The notes: generated from the sequence alone by a model not told the origin. A DNA stretch of 32,657 nt from Candidatus Zymogenus saltonus (GCA_016929395.1 JAFGIX010000043.1:1-32657); one strand, 5' to 3'. Shown: positions 1 to 8,196, counted from the first letter of the stretch. A program made the numbers and translations.

Positions 1-169
1 CCCCATCGGGGATATCGGAACATGGGCAGACGACCTATAGAAACCGTTGAATTAGGGAAGAAGAAAAGAAACGAGATACCAAAGGAAACCGCCTAAATCG
101 GCGGCCCCGAGAGGACATACTGTACGGAAGGTGCTTGACTTTTACACCCTATTTGTAGTTAGATGTATT
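1..169. other. Left-edge stretch without a recognised gene
   Basis: No convincing reading frame or RNA gene was recognised here. It is the downstream flank of the leftward TPR gene and is richer in GC than that gene. It could be the tail of a feature lying outside the window. Confidence 0.3.
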
Positions 170-793
170 CTATTTTAGCTTATTTTCAAGTTCTTCATAT
201 GCTTTGCAACCTTTATACTCTCCTTTACTACAGGATTTTTCATAATATATAAAAGCTTTACCATATTCACCTTGTGAACAATATGTTTTACCAAGTAGAA
301 ATAAAACATAATTTCCTTCTCTAATTGCTAAGGACTTATTATAATATTCAATGGCTTCTTCAATTTCACCAGATAAATATTTTATAGTTCCCATATATTC
401 AAGTTTAGCGTCCTCATTAGGATTATGACTCAGTGCACGTTCAAATTCATTTATTGCTTCTTTAGTCCTGCCTAATTCAATTAAAACTTCAGCTTTATTT
501 CCATAAACATAAGGATTATCCGGGATTAAAGGAATTATTTCATCCCATTCATTTAGAGCTTTCTCGTATTCTCCCAAATATTGGTAGACAAAAGCCCTGT
601 TAAATAGGTTATTTATAGTAGTGTGAATAGCTAATGATTTATTATAGCATTCAAGTGCTTCTGCCCATTTAAACTTACGGTAATAATCATTCCCTTTTTT
701 GGCCCATTCTCTCCATTCTTCGGCAAAGCATATGTTATTTACTAAAATAAGTACAAATATTACTAAAATGGTTAAAAGCTTCTTTCTATGCAT
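170..793 (-). CDS. Secreted TPR-repeat protein
   Basis: The 207-residue product begins with a basic stretch (MHRKK), a hydrophobic core of about 17 residues and a likely signal peptidase site after CFA near residue 24, so export is expected. The rest is a run of tetratricopeptide repeats from about residue 28 to 200, with recurring G-x-x-Y-x-x-A and N-K-S-L-A-I elements. Such repeats usually form a helical protein-binding scaffold; no catalytic motif is visible. The last repeat carries two Cys residues (CSKGEYKGC), recalling Sel1-type repeats. The gene is visibly AT-rich and codon use differs from the GC-rich operon next door, which suggests separate ancestry. It stands alone, facing away from the TetR gene's upstream region. 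The partner and role are unknown. Confidence 0.75.
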   Translation of the reverse strand: MHRKKLLTILVIFVLILVNNICFAEEWREWAKKGNDYYRKFKWAEALECYNKSLAIHTTINNLFNRAFVYQYLGEYEKALNEWDEIIPLIPDNPYVYGNKAEVLIELGRTKEAINEFERALSHNPNEDAKLEYMGTIKYLSGEIEEAIEYYNKSLAIREGNYVLFLLGKTYCSQGEYGKAFIYYEKSCSKGEYKGCKAYEELENKLK

Positions 794-973
794 TTCATCT
801 CCTTCAATGAAATTATTAATTCTAAAACATATCTGACTAAAATAATAGACTTCCCATTTATAATATATAACTTTTTTTCTTTGTCAATAGGAATATATTT
901 TTAACATCATCACCTCCCATATTTATTGGCCGTGGGATGCATCTCTACTGGATAAAGCTTTTCCCTCCTCATT

Positions 974-1033
974 TAAAAAAAAGGGTTGTTTTTTTTACCC
1001 CTCTTGTTTACCCTGTAATAAAGGGTGGTAAAC
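974..1033 (-). terminator. Probable terminator region downstream of tetR
   Basis: Reading leftward from the TetR gene, a GTTTACC/GGTAAAC inverted repeat (1006-1012 with 1027-1033) is followed by a short GGGT/ACCC hairpin and a run of eight T on the minus strand (about 974-981). Either hairpin could end the tetR transcript. The second has a short stem, so strength is uncertain. Confidence 0.4.
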
Positions 1034-1068
1034 CGTAAACACAAATCTTGACTGATGCGGTTATATTC

Positions 1069-1704
1069 TCACTTCTTCATTATCCCGTGAAACGACATCT
1101 CGAGGGCTTGGCGAATCAGCTCGTCCAGGCTGAACCCGATCACGTTGACGACGTTGTCGCGCTCCTCGAGCAGGACCAGGCCGTCCATCAGGCCCCAGAA
1201 GACGCTCGTCGCCTTCCAGGTGTCGAGGGGGACGAATTCGCCGTTTTCAACGCCCTCGTTGAGCACACCCTCGATCTTCTTGAGCACGTTGAACGCCTTG
1301 GTGTTTATGATGCCGCTCAGCTCGGTGTCGGTCTCCTTCAGCTCGTCCGGCGTGGCGCTTAAGATAGCGATGATGTCGAAGTACTCCCTGTGCTCCCTGT
1401 AATATTTAAGATAGGCATGGGCAAGCTCGTAGAGCTTCTCTTTGGCGCTTAAGCCCGGCCGGGATACCACCCCGTCGATCATCTCCAGCAGAATATCGAG
1501 CCCCTCGTCCTGCAACGCCTTGTAGATCTCGATCTTGTTCTTGTAGTAGAAGTAGAAGGTCCCTATGCTCACTCCGGCTTGATCTGTGATCATCTCTATC
1601 GTGGTGCCGTAGTAGCCCTTGTCGAAGAAGAGCTCCTTGGCCACCTTGAGTATCTTCTCGCCCTTTGCCCTCTTGTCCTCTATCGTCCTTGCGCGCCGCT
1701 TCAT
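1069..1704 (-). CDS. TetR-family transcriptional regulator of the glycyl-radical operon
   Basis: The 211-residue protein has a TetR N-terminal helix-turn-helix at about residues 15-60: ILKVAKELFFDKGYYGTTI, then a recognition helix in GVSIGTFYFYYKNK. The C-terminal domain, about 70-211, is helical and would bind an effector. Length is typical of the family. It is transcribed away from the glycyl radical enzyme operon, with about 260 bp between the two start codons. That gap holds overlapping divergent promoters and a perfect 17-bp palindrome, so autoregulation plus control of the operon is the natural inference. Sugar operons are more often run by LacI, DeoR or AraC proteins, so the effector may be a pathway intermediate such as an aldehyde or acyl compound rather than the sugar itself. 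No effector can be named. Confidence 0.9.
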   Translation of the reverse strand: MKRRARTIEDKRAKGEKILKVAKELFFDKGYYGTTIEMITDQAGVSIGTFYFYYKNKIEIYKALQDEGLDILLEMIDGVVSRPGLSAKEKLYELAHAYLKYYREHREYFDIIAILSATPDELKETDTELSGIINTKAFNVLKKIEGVLNEGVENGEFVPLDTWKATSVFWGLMDGLVLLEERDNVVNVIGFSLDELIRQALEMSFHGIMKK

Positions 1705-1791
1705 TAAAGAATCATCCCCTTTCAGTCATAACAATTCTTATGTGTAGACAGAAAAAGTTACTTAAAAAAGACATATCTTTAAAAAAAGTGT

Positions 1792-1820
1792 TTGACTTGT
1801 CCTTTTTTCTTTCCTATAAT
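1792..1820 (+). promoter_or_regulatory. Sigma70-type promoter of the glycyl-radical operon
   Basis: TTGACT at 1792-1797 and TATAAT at 1815-1820 are separated by exactly 17 bp, close to the housekeeping consensus. Transcription would begin near 1827, leaving a leader of about 140 nt before the GGAGG ribosome binding site at 1956-1960 and the ATG at 1968. Confidence 0.75.
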
Positions 1821-1835
1821 TGAATCGGATTCAAT
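1819..1835. promoter_or_regulatory. Perfect palindrome, probable TetR operator
   Basis: ATTGAATC, a central G, then GATTCAAT form a perfect 17-bp inverted repeat. It overlaps the last bases of the rightward -10 box and the expected start point, and lies just downstream of the likely tetR promoter. Binding there would block both transcripts. Assignment to the adjacent TetR protein is inference from position and symmetry. Confidence 0.7.
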
Positions 1836-1850
1836 AAGGAATTACATTAT

Positions 1851-1879
1851 TATATAACATATTTTTCTCTCTTTGTAAA
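1851..1879 (-). promoter_or_regulatory. Probable divergent tetR promoter
   Basis: On the minus strand TTTACA (1874-1879) and TATATA (1851-1856) are 17 bp apart. A TATAAT overlaps the second box with a longer spacer. Transcription would run leftward through the 1819-1835 palindrome into tetR. Confidence 0.45.
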
Positions 1880-1967
1880 AAGATATTTAAAAAGGATTTT
1901 AACCGCGAGCGAGCCCGATCCCCGATCAATTTTATTTACTTCATTTCTTGATTATGGAGGACTTATC

Positions 1968-4547
1968 ATGGAAATCAGAGACCTTGCGAGCGACCGCATA
2001 AAGAGGATCAGGAGGAGCTATCTTCGCGACCTCTCCGTCGTTTCCATCGAGAGGGCGAAGTATTACACCGAAAAGTGGAGGGAGACCGAGGGGAGCGGCC
2101 TCTCCAACGGGTTGAGGGTCGCCCTGGCGATGAAAAACGTCTACGAGAATATGGGCTTTTGGATAGACCCGGACGACCGCATCGCCGGGACGTGGACCGA
2201 GAACTACGTCGGGATACCCCTCGACCTGGAGCGGGGTCTCTTCAACGATGTGATGGAGATAGAGCTGGACGCCCTTTCCATGCTGGCCTCTTTGGTCAAG
2301 GGGAACATCAAGTTCATCATATATATGCTGAAGCAATACGGACTCCTCGATTTCTACAAGAATTTGAAGCAGACAAAGGAGGTCGGCGCGGCGATGCCGT
2401 CCATCGGTCTTAAACCGATCCACAGGCGGGACATCAATCCCTACACGATCAAGAGGCGCGACAAGAAGATACTCCAGAAAGATCTCCTCCCCTACTGGAA
2501 GGGTAAGACCGTCATCGACCGGTTCAAGAGGGGGCTCGAAGAATCGGGCGTCTACAGGGGTGACGTTCAGAGCTTCTTCGCCAGCCTTCCCTCCACCAAC
2601 TCGAAAAACGAGACGGTCATCTCCCCCGGCGCCGCCGTCGGTAACTGGCAGGGGCACGTTATCCCCGATCATGAAAGGGTCCTCAAGGTGGGGCTTCTCA
2701 AGATGAGGAAGGAGGTAAGAGAGGAGCTGAACAATGGTGCCGGCCTGTCGACAGGGGACCGCGACTTTCTGAAATCGATCGACATAGCCCTTAAGGGGGT
2801 GATCATCTTCGCCGAGCGCCTTGCCGAAAAGTTGGAGGAAGAGGCGGGGAAAGAGGGCGATCCAAAAAAGAAAAAAATTTTCTCGAAAATGCTGGAAAAC
2901 TGCAAAAAGGTTCCCCTCCACCCCGCGGAGACCTTTTCAGAGGCGGTGCAGTCCTACTGGACCGAAAAGACGGCCCTCGAGCTGGCGCTGCCTTTCAACG
3001 TCCACACGCCGGGCCGTCTCGACCAGATGTTTTACCCATACTATAAAAAGGATATTGACGAGGGCGTAATCACGAGGGAGGAGGCGTGCGAGCTTCTTGA
3101 AGAGCTTTTCCTCAAGGTGATGAGCCACAACATGCGGCCCTATTCCAACTTCAACGGCTATTTCGCCGCCCGCTACGAGGGATCGGAGCCGGTCACCCTC
3201 GGGGGCTTGGACGACGACGGCAACGACGCCGCAAACGAGCTGACATACCTGATGCTCGATGCCGCCGAGCGCTCCAAGACCTGCCTCAACTTCGCGGTGC
3301 GCTTCAACGAAAAATCCCCCGACGAGCTATATCTCAAGGTCGCCGACATGCAGTATCACGGGACGTCGAACGTGTCGGTTTTGAATGACGCGGTGTCCAT
3401 TGAGGCGCTGGAAAAACGGGGATACCCCAGGTCGGACGCGATCGGCTACGCCATGGCTAGCTGCGTCGACCTATGCATCCCAGCGAAGACCGGAAGCATT
3501 TCCTTTTCCGCCGTGCTCCTCTGCAGGATCTTCGATATGACGTTAAGAAACGGCGACGCAAGGACGCTCGTCGGCACGGTGAAGGGAGCGGGACTCAAGA
3601 CCGGCGACCCGGACTCGTTCAAGTCCTACGAGGAGCTCGAGGACGCCTTTATGAAACAGGTGGGGCTTCAGATGAGTCAGATCGCCGATGCGGCGAAGAT
3701 CAGGGATCGCGCCTTCGCGGAATTCCTCCCCTCCCCGCACATCTCCGCCTTCGTCCAGGGCCCCCTTGAAAAGAAAATGGACATCACAAAGGGGGGAGGG
3801 GTCTACGACCTCGAGGGGATACTGGTCATGAGCAGCATCGCCAACGTCGTGGATTCCCTCTACGTTATCAAGAAGCTGATCTTCGAGCAAAAGAGGTTCA
3901 CGTTTAAAGAGCTGATCGAGGCGATCGACCACAACTACGTCGGCTACGAGGATATGCATAATATGATTTTGGGCGTGGACGGCAAATGGGGAAACGGGTC
4001 GTCCGGCACCGACGAGATCGCCCACAGGGTGACCAAGCGCATCTTCGAGGAGACGTTCAAGCACGACACGTACAAGGGGGGATTCATCGCTCCCTTCGTC
4101 AACTCCATGACCTCCCACACCTATGACGGCCGCGTCTGTATCGCCACCCCGGACGGAAGGAAGGCGGCGGTGCCCTTCGCCGCGAGCTGCAACCCGTACA
4201 ATGTCGACAAAAACGGCCCGACCGGGGTTTTGCGCTCCGTCAGCTCCATAGATGCCACGAATGTCCTCGGCACGGCGGTCAATATAAGGATGCACCCCAC
4301 AGCCATCGGCGAGAGCGTTGAGGCGCGGAAAAAGTGGGTCTCATTGATAAAGGCCTATTTCAACATGGGGGGCGAGCAGCTCCAGCCCACGGTGGTCTCG
4401 ACCGATGTCTTAAGGGCCGCCCAAAAGGACCCCGAACAGTACATGAACGTAATCGTCAAGGTGGGCGGATACAGCGCCTACTTCGTGGACCTCGGACATG
4501 AGATACAGAACGAGGTCATCTCGAGGTCGGAGCATCGTCTCCTTTAG
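1968..4547 (+). CDS. Glycyl radical enzyme 1 (PFL-like, dehydratase/lyase group, CVD type)
   Basis: This 859-residue protein has the full glycyl radical enzyme architecture. The PFL-like domain covers about residues 10-700 and includes GHVIPDHE, PGRLDQMFYPYY and the thiyl-loop Cys499. The C-terminal glycyl domain has GGYSAYF with the radical glycine at Gly834, 25 residues from the end. The loop after Cys499 reads C-V-D-L-C-I-P-A-K-T-G. Characterised eliminating members (glycerol and propanediol dehydratase, choline lyase, hydroxyproline dehydratase) have Glu two residues after the Cys; here it is Asp501. An extra Cys503 is present, and the diol-binding Asp ten residues after the Cys is Gly. 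The HS pair before S-P-G-R in glycerol dehydratase is also absent. It is therefore a lyase or dehydratase-like enzyme of unknown substrate, not pyruvate formate-lyase (no Cys-Cys). It opens the operon and has a same-length paralogue at 9612. Confidence 0.93.
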   Translation: MEIRDLASDRIKRIRRSYLRDLSVVSIERAKYYTEKWRETEGSGLSNGLRVALAMKNVYENMGFWIDPDDRIAGTWTENYVGIPLDLERGLFNDVMEIELDALSMLASLVKGNIKFIIYMLKQYGLLDFYKNLKQTKEVGAAMPSIGLKPIHRRDINPYTIKRRDKKILQKDLLPYWKGKTVIDRFKRGLEESGVYRGDVQSFFASLPSTNSKNETVISPGAAVGNWQGHVIPDHERVLKVGLLKMRKEVREELNNGAGLSTGDRDFLKSIDIALKGVIIFAERLAEKLEEEAGKEGDPKKKKIFSKMLENCKKVPLHPAETFSEAVQSYWTEKTALELALPFNVHTPGRLDQMFYPYYKKDIDEGVITREEACELLEELFLKVMSHNMRPYSNFNGYFAARYEGSEPVTLGGLDDDGNDAANELTYLMLDAAERSKTCLNFAVRFNEKSPDELYLKVADMQYHGTSNVSVLNDAVSIEALEKRGYPRSDAIGYAMASCVDLCIPAKTGSISFSAVLLCRIFDMTLRNGDARTLVGTVKGAGLKTGDPDSFKSYEELEDAFMKQVGLQMSQIADAAKIRDRAFAEFLPSPHISAFVQGPLEKKMDITKGGGVYDLEGILVMSSIANVVDSLYVIKKLIFEQKRFTFKELIEAIDHNYVGYEDMHNMILGVDGKWGNGSSGTDEIAHRVTKRIFEETFKHDTYKGGFIAPFVNSMTSHTYDGRVCIATPDGRKAAVPFAASCNPYNVDKNGPTGVLRSVSSIDATNVLGTAVNIRMHPTAIGESVEARKKWVSLIKAYFNMGGEQLQPTVVSTDVLRAAQKDPEQYMNVIVKVGGYSAYFVDLGHEIQNEVISRSEHRLL

Positions 4548-4632
4548 GGAGATTGTGTGAGAACGGCCTAGTTTAACTGTTTTTGGGAATAGACAAGGAT
4601 TTATAAAGGGGTATTTTTTTTGGAAGGGGGAC

Positions 4633-5901
4633 ATGGTTTTACCATTCACATTCACGCCGATGCCCCATATCTACTTCGGAAGGGGCTCGATACAAAAGAT
4701 CGGCGATATTTCGGCGAAATTCGGCGGCTCCGTGCTCCTGATCACCGGCGGCGGCTCGCTGAAGCGAACGGGGAAGTTCGATGTGATAACAAAGGTCATT
4801 GGCCAAAAAAAGATCGAGTACGTCCATACCTCGGTTAGCGGCGAGCCGTCGCCTGGCCTGGTCGATGAAACCGTTTTGGAATTCAAGGACAAGCGGATAG
4901 ACGCCGTTCTTGCCGTAGGGGGCGGGAGCGTCATGGATTTCGGAAAGGCGGTCTCGGCAATGTTGATATTGGGGGGGAGGGAAGGCGTCTCCGTGGTCGA
5001 GTTCCTCGAGGGGATAGGAAACAGGAGCCACGACGGGAGCAAACTCCACTTTATCGCCGTTCCGACCACCTCGGGGACGGGGAGCGAGGCGACAAAAAAC
5101 GCAGTCCTGAGCGAGATAGGCGGGAATGGATTCAAGAAGTCGATAAGGCACGACAACTTCGTTCCCGATGCGGCGGTGATCGATCCCGAGCTCATGCTTT
5201 CCTGCCCGCCCGACGTAACCGCGGCGTGCGGGATGGACGCCTTAACCCAGCTCCTGGAATCGTATTTCTCCACCAAGGCAAGCCCTATGACCGACGCCCT
5301 GGCGATGAGCGGGATCGAGGCGGTCGGAAAGAGCCTAATTCCTGCGGCGATCGAGTCCCCCGATGACCTCGATGCGAGGGAGGGGATGGCCTACGGGGCG
5401 CTTGTATCGGGGATAACCCTCGCCAATGCTGGGTTGGGTCTCGTGCACGGCGTCGCATCTTTTGTCGGCGGATTTTTCGACATCCCCCACGGCGTTGTCT
5501 GCGCGAACCTCATGGGACCCGCCATGAAGGAGACCCTTGAGGCGTTAAATCGAGATGGGCGAGATGGGGCTGTTGACGAGGAAGTAAGGAGAAGGGCGCT
5601 CAAGAAGTTCGCCGTTGCCGGGGCGGCCCTCGACGGAAAGCGTATATCGAAAGAAAACGCGAAAGAAAACGCGAAAGAAAACGCAAAAGAAAACGCGAAA
5701 GAAAACGAGACCGACTATTTTTCACGCCTCCTCGTGGACAGGATCTACGAGCTTGTGGAACTGCTAAAAATCCCCCGTTTCGGCGAGTACGGGATAACGG
5801 AAGGGGATGTCGAGAAGATAGCATCGGTGGCCGAGAACAAGAACAACCCCGTGTCCCTCTCAAAAGATGTCATCGCGAGAGTAATTCGCGAGAGGTTGTA
5901 G
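4633..5901 (+). CDS. Iron-containing (type III) alcohol dehydrogenase
   Basis: The 422-residue product is an NAD(P)-dependent alcohol/aldehyde reductase of the iron-dependent family. The nucleotide-binding segment GGGSVMDFGKAVSAM lies near residues 95-110, followed by PTTSGTGSEAT. The metal site has Asp202, His272 and His286 (H-x13-H in HGVASF..IPHG). The second usual ligand, in MDALTH, is Gln206 here, so metal binding may be altered. A 20-residue insert (340-359) is made of KENA repeats and lies in the C-terminal helical domain. The start follows a strong GGAAGGGGG ribosome site. In this operon the likely job is reducing acetaldehyde released by the DeoC-type aldolase to ethanol, restoring NAD+; this is inference. 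A polyol or lactaldehyde substrate is also possible. Confidence 0.9.
   Translation: MVLPFTFTPMPHIYFGRGSIQKIGDISAKFGGSVLLITGGGSLKRTGKFDVITKVIGQKKIEYVHTSVSGEPSPGLVDETVLEFKDKRIDAVLAVGGGSVMDFGKAVSAMLILGGREGVSVVEFLEGIGNRSHDGSKLHFIAVPTTSGTGSEATKNAVLSEIGGNGFKKSIRHDNFVPDAAVIDPELMLSCPPDVTAACGMDALTQLLESYFSTKASPMTDALAMSGIEAVGKSLIPAAIESPDDLDAREGMAYGALVSGITLANAGLGLVHGVASFVGGFFDIPHGVVCANLMGPAMKETLEALNRDGRDGAVDEEVRRRALKKFAVAGAALDGKRISKENAKENAKENAKENAKENETDYFSRLLVDRIYELVELLKIPRFGEYGITEGDVEKIASVAENKNNPVSLSKDVIARVIRERL
5650..5709 (+). repeat. In-frame 12-bp tandem repeat inside the alcohol dehydrogenase
   Basis: Five adjacent copies of AAAGAAAACGCG (one with GCA, the last with GAG) encode Lys-Glu-Asn-Ala four times and then Lys-Glu-Asn-Glu. 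The unit is a multiple of three, so changes in copy number alter the length of a charged linker without shifting the frame. Confidence 0.95.
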
Positions 5902-5929
5902 AATCAATTTACCATGTCGGCGTATCCAA

Positions 5930-7420
5930 ATGTATATTTTGTCTGTTGACCTCGGCACACAGAGCATCAGGGCCGCGGTCGTCTCCAAGGACGGGGAGAT
6001 AAAGGGAATCCGCCAGATACCGCACGATGTCAGAAGCCCGAGGGCGGGCTGGGCAGAGCAGAGGCCCGACTCGTGGTGGGAAAACGCAAGGGATGCGATT
6101 AGGGGTGTCCTTGAAGAGACCGGTGTTTCCCCGAAATCGATAGCCGGTGTCGTGTCGTGCGGGCAGATGCACGGCCCGGTCGGGATCGACGGCGACGGGA
6201 GAGTCACGACAGAGTGGACACAGCTCTGGAGCGACAAGCGGTGCGAGGATCAGTGCGTCCGGGTGAGGGAAAACCACGACGTTGGTGAATTGGCTGCGAT
6301 AACCGGAAATCAGCCGACCGCCGGCTGGGTGGCAATGAAGGTTGGGTGGATCAAAGAGCACCGGCCCGATATTTATAAAAAGAGCAGATGGTTTCTGGTG
6401 CCGAAGGACTTCATCAACTTTCGTCTTACCAATACTGCCGCGACTGACCCCAGCGAGGCCTCGGGGACATACCTCTGGGATGCGAAAAGAGACGTGTACT
6501 CCGGCGAGATGGCCGAGATTTTGGGCCTCGACCTCGAAAAGTTCGCCCCCGTCATTTCCGCCCATGAAATCTCGGGCACGGTTACCGATTCCGCCGCCGA
6601 GGAGACCGGGCTTATATCTGGTACTCCCGTAATCTGCGGCGGGGGAGATTTCCTGGTATCCCTCCTGGGCCTCGGGCTGACCGGGGAGGGGGACGCTGTA
6701 GACATCACCGGGACGAGCACGCTCTTTGTGGTCAAAAGGAGGGAGCCAATCGCACACCCCTTCGTCCAGAACCTCAGGCATGTCGCCGGGGGCTGGGCTC
6801 CCTTCTTCATGCTCGACTCCGGGGGGATCGCCATGAAGTGGTGCCGGGACCTCTTGAGCTCCGCGGGAAACGGCGAGGTTGACTATGACGAGATGATCGA
6901 CATGGCAAGGGGCGTGCCTCCGGGGAGCGGCGGGCTTATCTTTTACCCTTATCTCTTCGGGGAGAGGAGGAGGGAAAACACGGGCGCCATGGGGGCATTT
7001 TTCGGGATCACGCACGAGCACCTTGCGTCCCACTTCGCCAGGGCGGTGATGGAGGGCACGGCCCTCTCGATCGGGATGAACCTCGATATATTCAAGAGGG
7101 TCGGCATCGAGGTCGGGCGGGTTGTCTGCGCCGGGGGCGGGACGAAAAACGATCTCCTTTTGGAGATCAAGGCGAATGTGTTTGGCATACCCCTCGAGGT
7201 CTCGGACGAGCCGGAGTCGACGATAATCGGCTCCGCCCTCCTGGGGGGATACGGCGTCGGACTTATCGACGACATCGGCGACGCAGCAAAAAGGATCTAT
7301 AAGAAGTGCAAAAAAAGAAAGATAAGGCCGAACAGGAGTGCGGCCGCCCGCTATCGTGAGATACAGGGGCGGTTCAACCGGGTCTACGATAAGATGGTCG
7401 GTTTTTACGAGAATTACTAA
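5930..7420 (+). CDS. FGGY-family carbohydrate kinase (xylulokinase-like)
   Basis: The 496-residue protein is an ATP-dependent sugar or polyol kinase of the FGGY family. The N-terminal domain opens with the phosphate-binding loop MYILSVDLGTQSIRAAVV and contains GWAEQRPDSWW and the GQMHG motif typical of xylulokinases near residue 83. The C-terminal ATPase domain has GGGDFLVSLLGLGL, VCAGGGTKNDLLLEIKANV and EPESTIIGSALLGGYG. Family members phosphorylate xylulose, ribulose, glycerol, erythritol or ribitol, so the substrate cannot be fixed from sequence. The context suggests a five-carbon sugar or polyol that feeds the DeoC-type aldolase. The ribosome site ahead of ATG 5930 is weak; an upstream ATG at 5914 is out of frame. 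The gene follows the dehydrogenase by 28 bp. Confidence 0.9.
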   Translation: MYILSVDLGTQSIRAAVVSKDGEIKGIRQIPHDVRSPRAGWAEQRPDSWWENARDAIRGVLEETGVSPKSIAGVVSCGQMHGPVGIDGDGRVTTEWTQLWSDKRCEDQCVRVRENHDVGELAAITGNQPTAGWVAMKVGWIKEHRPDIYKKSRWFLVPKDFINFRLTNTAATDPSEASGTYLWDAKRDVYSGEMAEILGLDLEKFAPVISAHEISGTVTDSAAEETGLISGTPVICGGGDFLVSLLGLGLTGEGDAVDITGTSTLFVVKRREPIAHPFVQNLRHVAGGWAPFFMLDSGGIAMKWCRDLLSSAGNGEVDYDEMIDMARGVPPGSGGLIFYPYLFGERRRENTGAMGAFFGITHEHLASHFARAVMEGTALSIGMNLDIFKRVGIEVGRVVCAGGGTKNDLLLEIKANVFGIPLEVSDEPESTIIGSALLGGYGVGLIDDIGDAAKRIYKKCKKRKIRPNRSAAARYREIQGRFNRVYDKMVGFYENY

Positions 7421-7442
7421 TTAAATATAGAAGGAAATCCAT

Positions 7443-8141
7443 ATGAGATTAACACGCCGTGATGTTGCAAGGATGATCGATTCGAGCATCGTGAGGCCCG
7501 AGGTGGACGAGTCGGAGCTTTACGAGTTCGCCCAGTCTGTAAAGAAATATAGATATATAGGGGCCCACGTCCTACCCTATTTCGTCGCGGAGCTGAACGG
7601 GCTTCTTGGCGGGGACGATGACATCCTGATCGGCACCGGGATAGGGTTCCCGTTCGGGAATCACAAGACAGACGTAAAACTGCTCGAGGCGAAGATTGCG
7701 CTTACTGACGGATGCAGGGAGCTTGACATGGTGATAAACGTCAGCGCGCTGTTGAGCAGGCGCCTCGATTACGTGATCGACGATATCAGGACTGTAAAAG
7801 AGGCGGCGGGAGAAAGGACGCTCAAGGTCATCCTCGAGGTCCACTGGCTCAATGATGACGACATAAAGCGGGGCTGCGAGTGCGTCATAAAGGGGGGGGC
7901 CGACTTCGTCAAGACCTCCACTGGGCACACGCCCACCGGGGCCACCAGAGAAAACATCGCGCTTTTGAAATCGATCGTGGGGGACGACCTCAAGATCAAG
8001 GCTTCCGGGGGCGTAAGAGACCTCTCGACCCTCGTCGAACTTTACAGGCTCGGAGCGACCAGATTCGGGATAGGAGGGGCGTCGGCGGTAAATATAATGA
8101 GGGAGTTCGACAAGATTCCTGAGGGAGGCGTGGAAGTGTAA
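7443..8141 (+). CDS. deoC: DeoC/class I aldolase, deoxyribose-phosphate aldolase-like
   Basis: The 232-residue protein is a TIM-barrel class I aldolase. Key DeoC elements are visible: the Asp of ELDMVINV (Asp95), the Schiff-base Lys in ADFVKTSTGHTPTGAT (Lys157) and the second Lys in KASGGVRD (Lys186). DeoC splits 2-deoxyribose 5-phosphate into acetaldehyde and glyceraldehyde 3-phosphate. Two places differ from the textbook enzyme: the conserved CVxP segment reads HVLP at about residues 39-42, and the C-terminal phosphate-binding RIGTSS-like segment reads FGIGGAS. A related substrate is therefore possible. It lies 22 bp after the kinase with an AAGGAA ribosome site. It gives the operon its clearest chemical clue, cleavage yielding a two-carbon aldehyde. 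The symbol follows family membership. Confidence 0.85.
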   Translation: MRLTRRDVARMIDSSIVRPEVDESELYEFAQSVKKYRYIGAHVLPYFVAELNGLLGGDDDILIGTGIGFPFGNHKTDVKLLEAKIALTDGCRELDMVINVSALLSRRLDYVIDDIRTVKEAAGERTLKVILEVHWLNDDDIKRGCECVIKGGADFVKTSTGHTPTGATRENIALLKSIVGDDLKIKASGGVRDLSTLVELYRLGATRFGIGGASAVNIMREFDKIPEGGVEV

Positions 8142-8196
8142 TTAGATATTTCGGGTCTTTCGAGTTCATTTTAAAAAACATTTATAGGATATTGAT

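Noticed and set aside
1941-2921. Long leftward open frame opposite glycyl radical enzyme 1
   Set aside because: It is antisense to a clearly recognisable enzyme, and its composition is what GC-rich coding DNA gives in that frame. Similar antisense frames at 3543, 5909, 22520, 27759 and 29176 were dropped for the same reason.
1968-4547. Pyruvate formate-lyase
   Set aside because: The active loop has C-V-D-L-C rather than the adjacent Cys-Cys pair required by pyruvate formate-lyase, and the activase has the ferredoxin insert of dehydratase-type systems.
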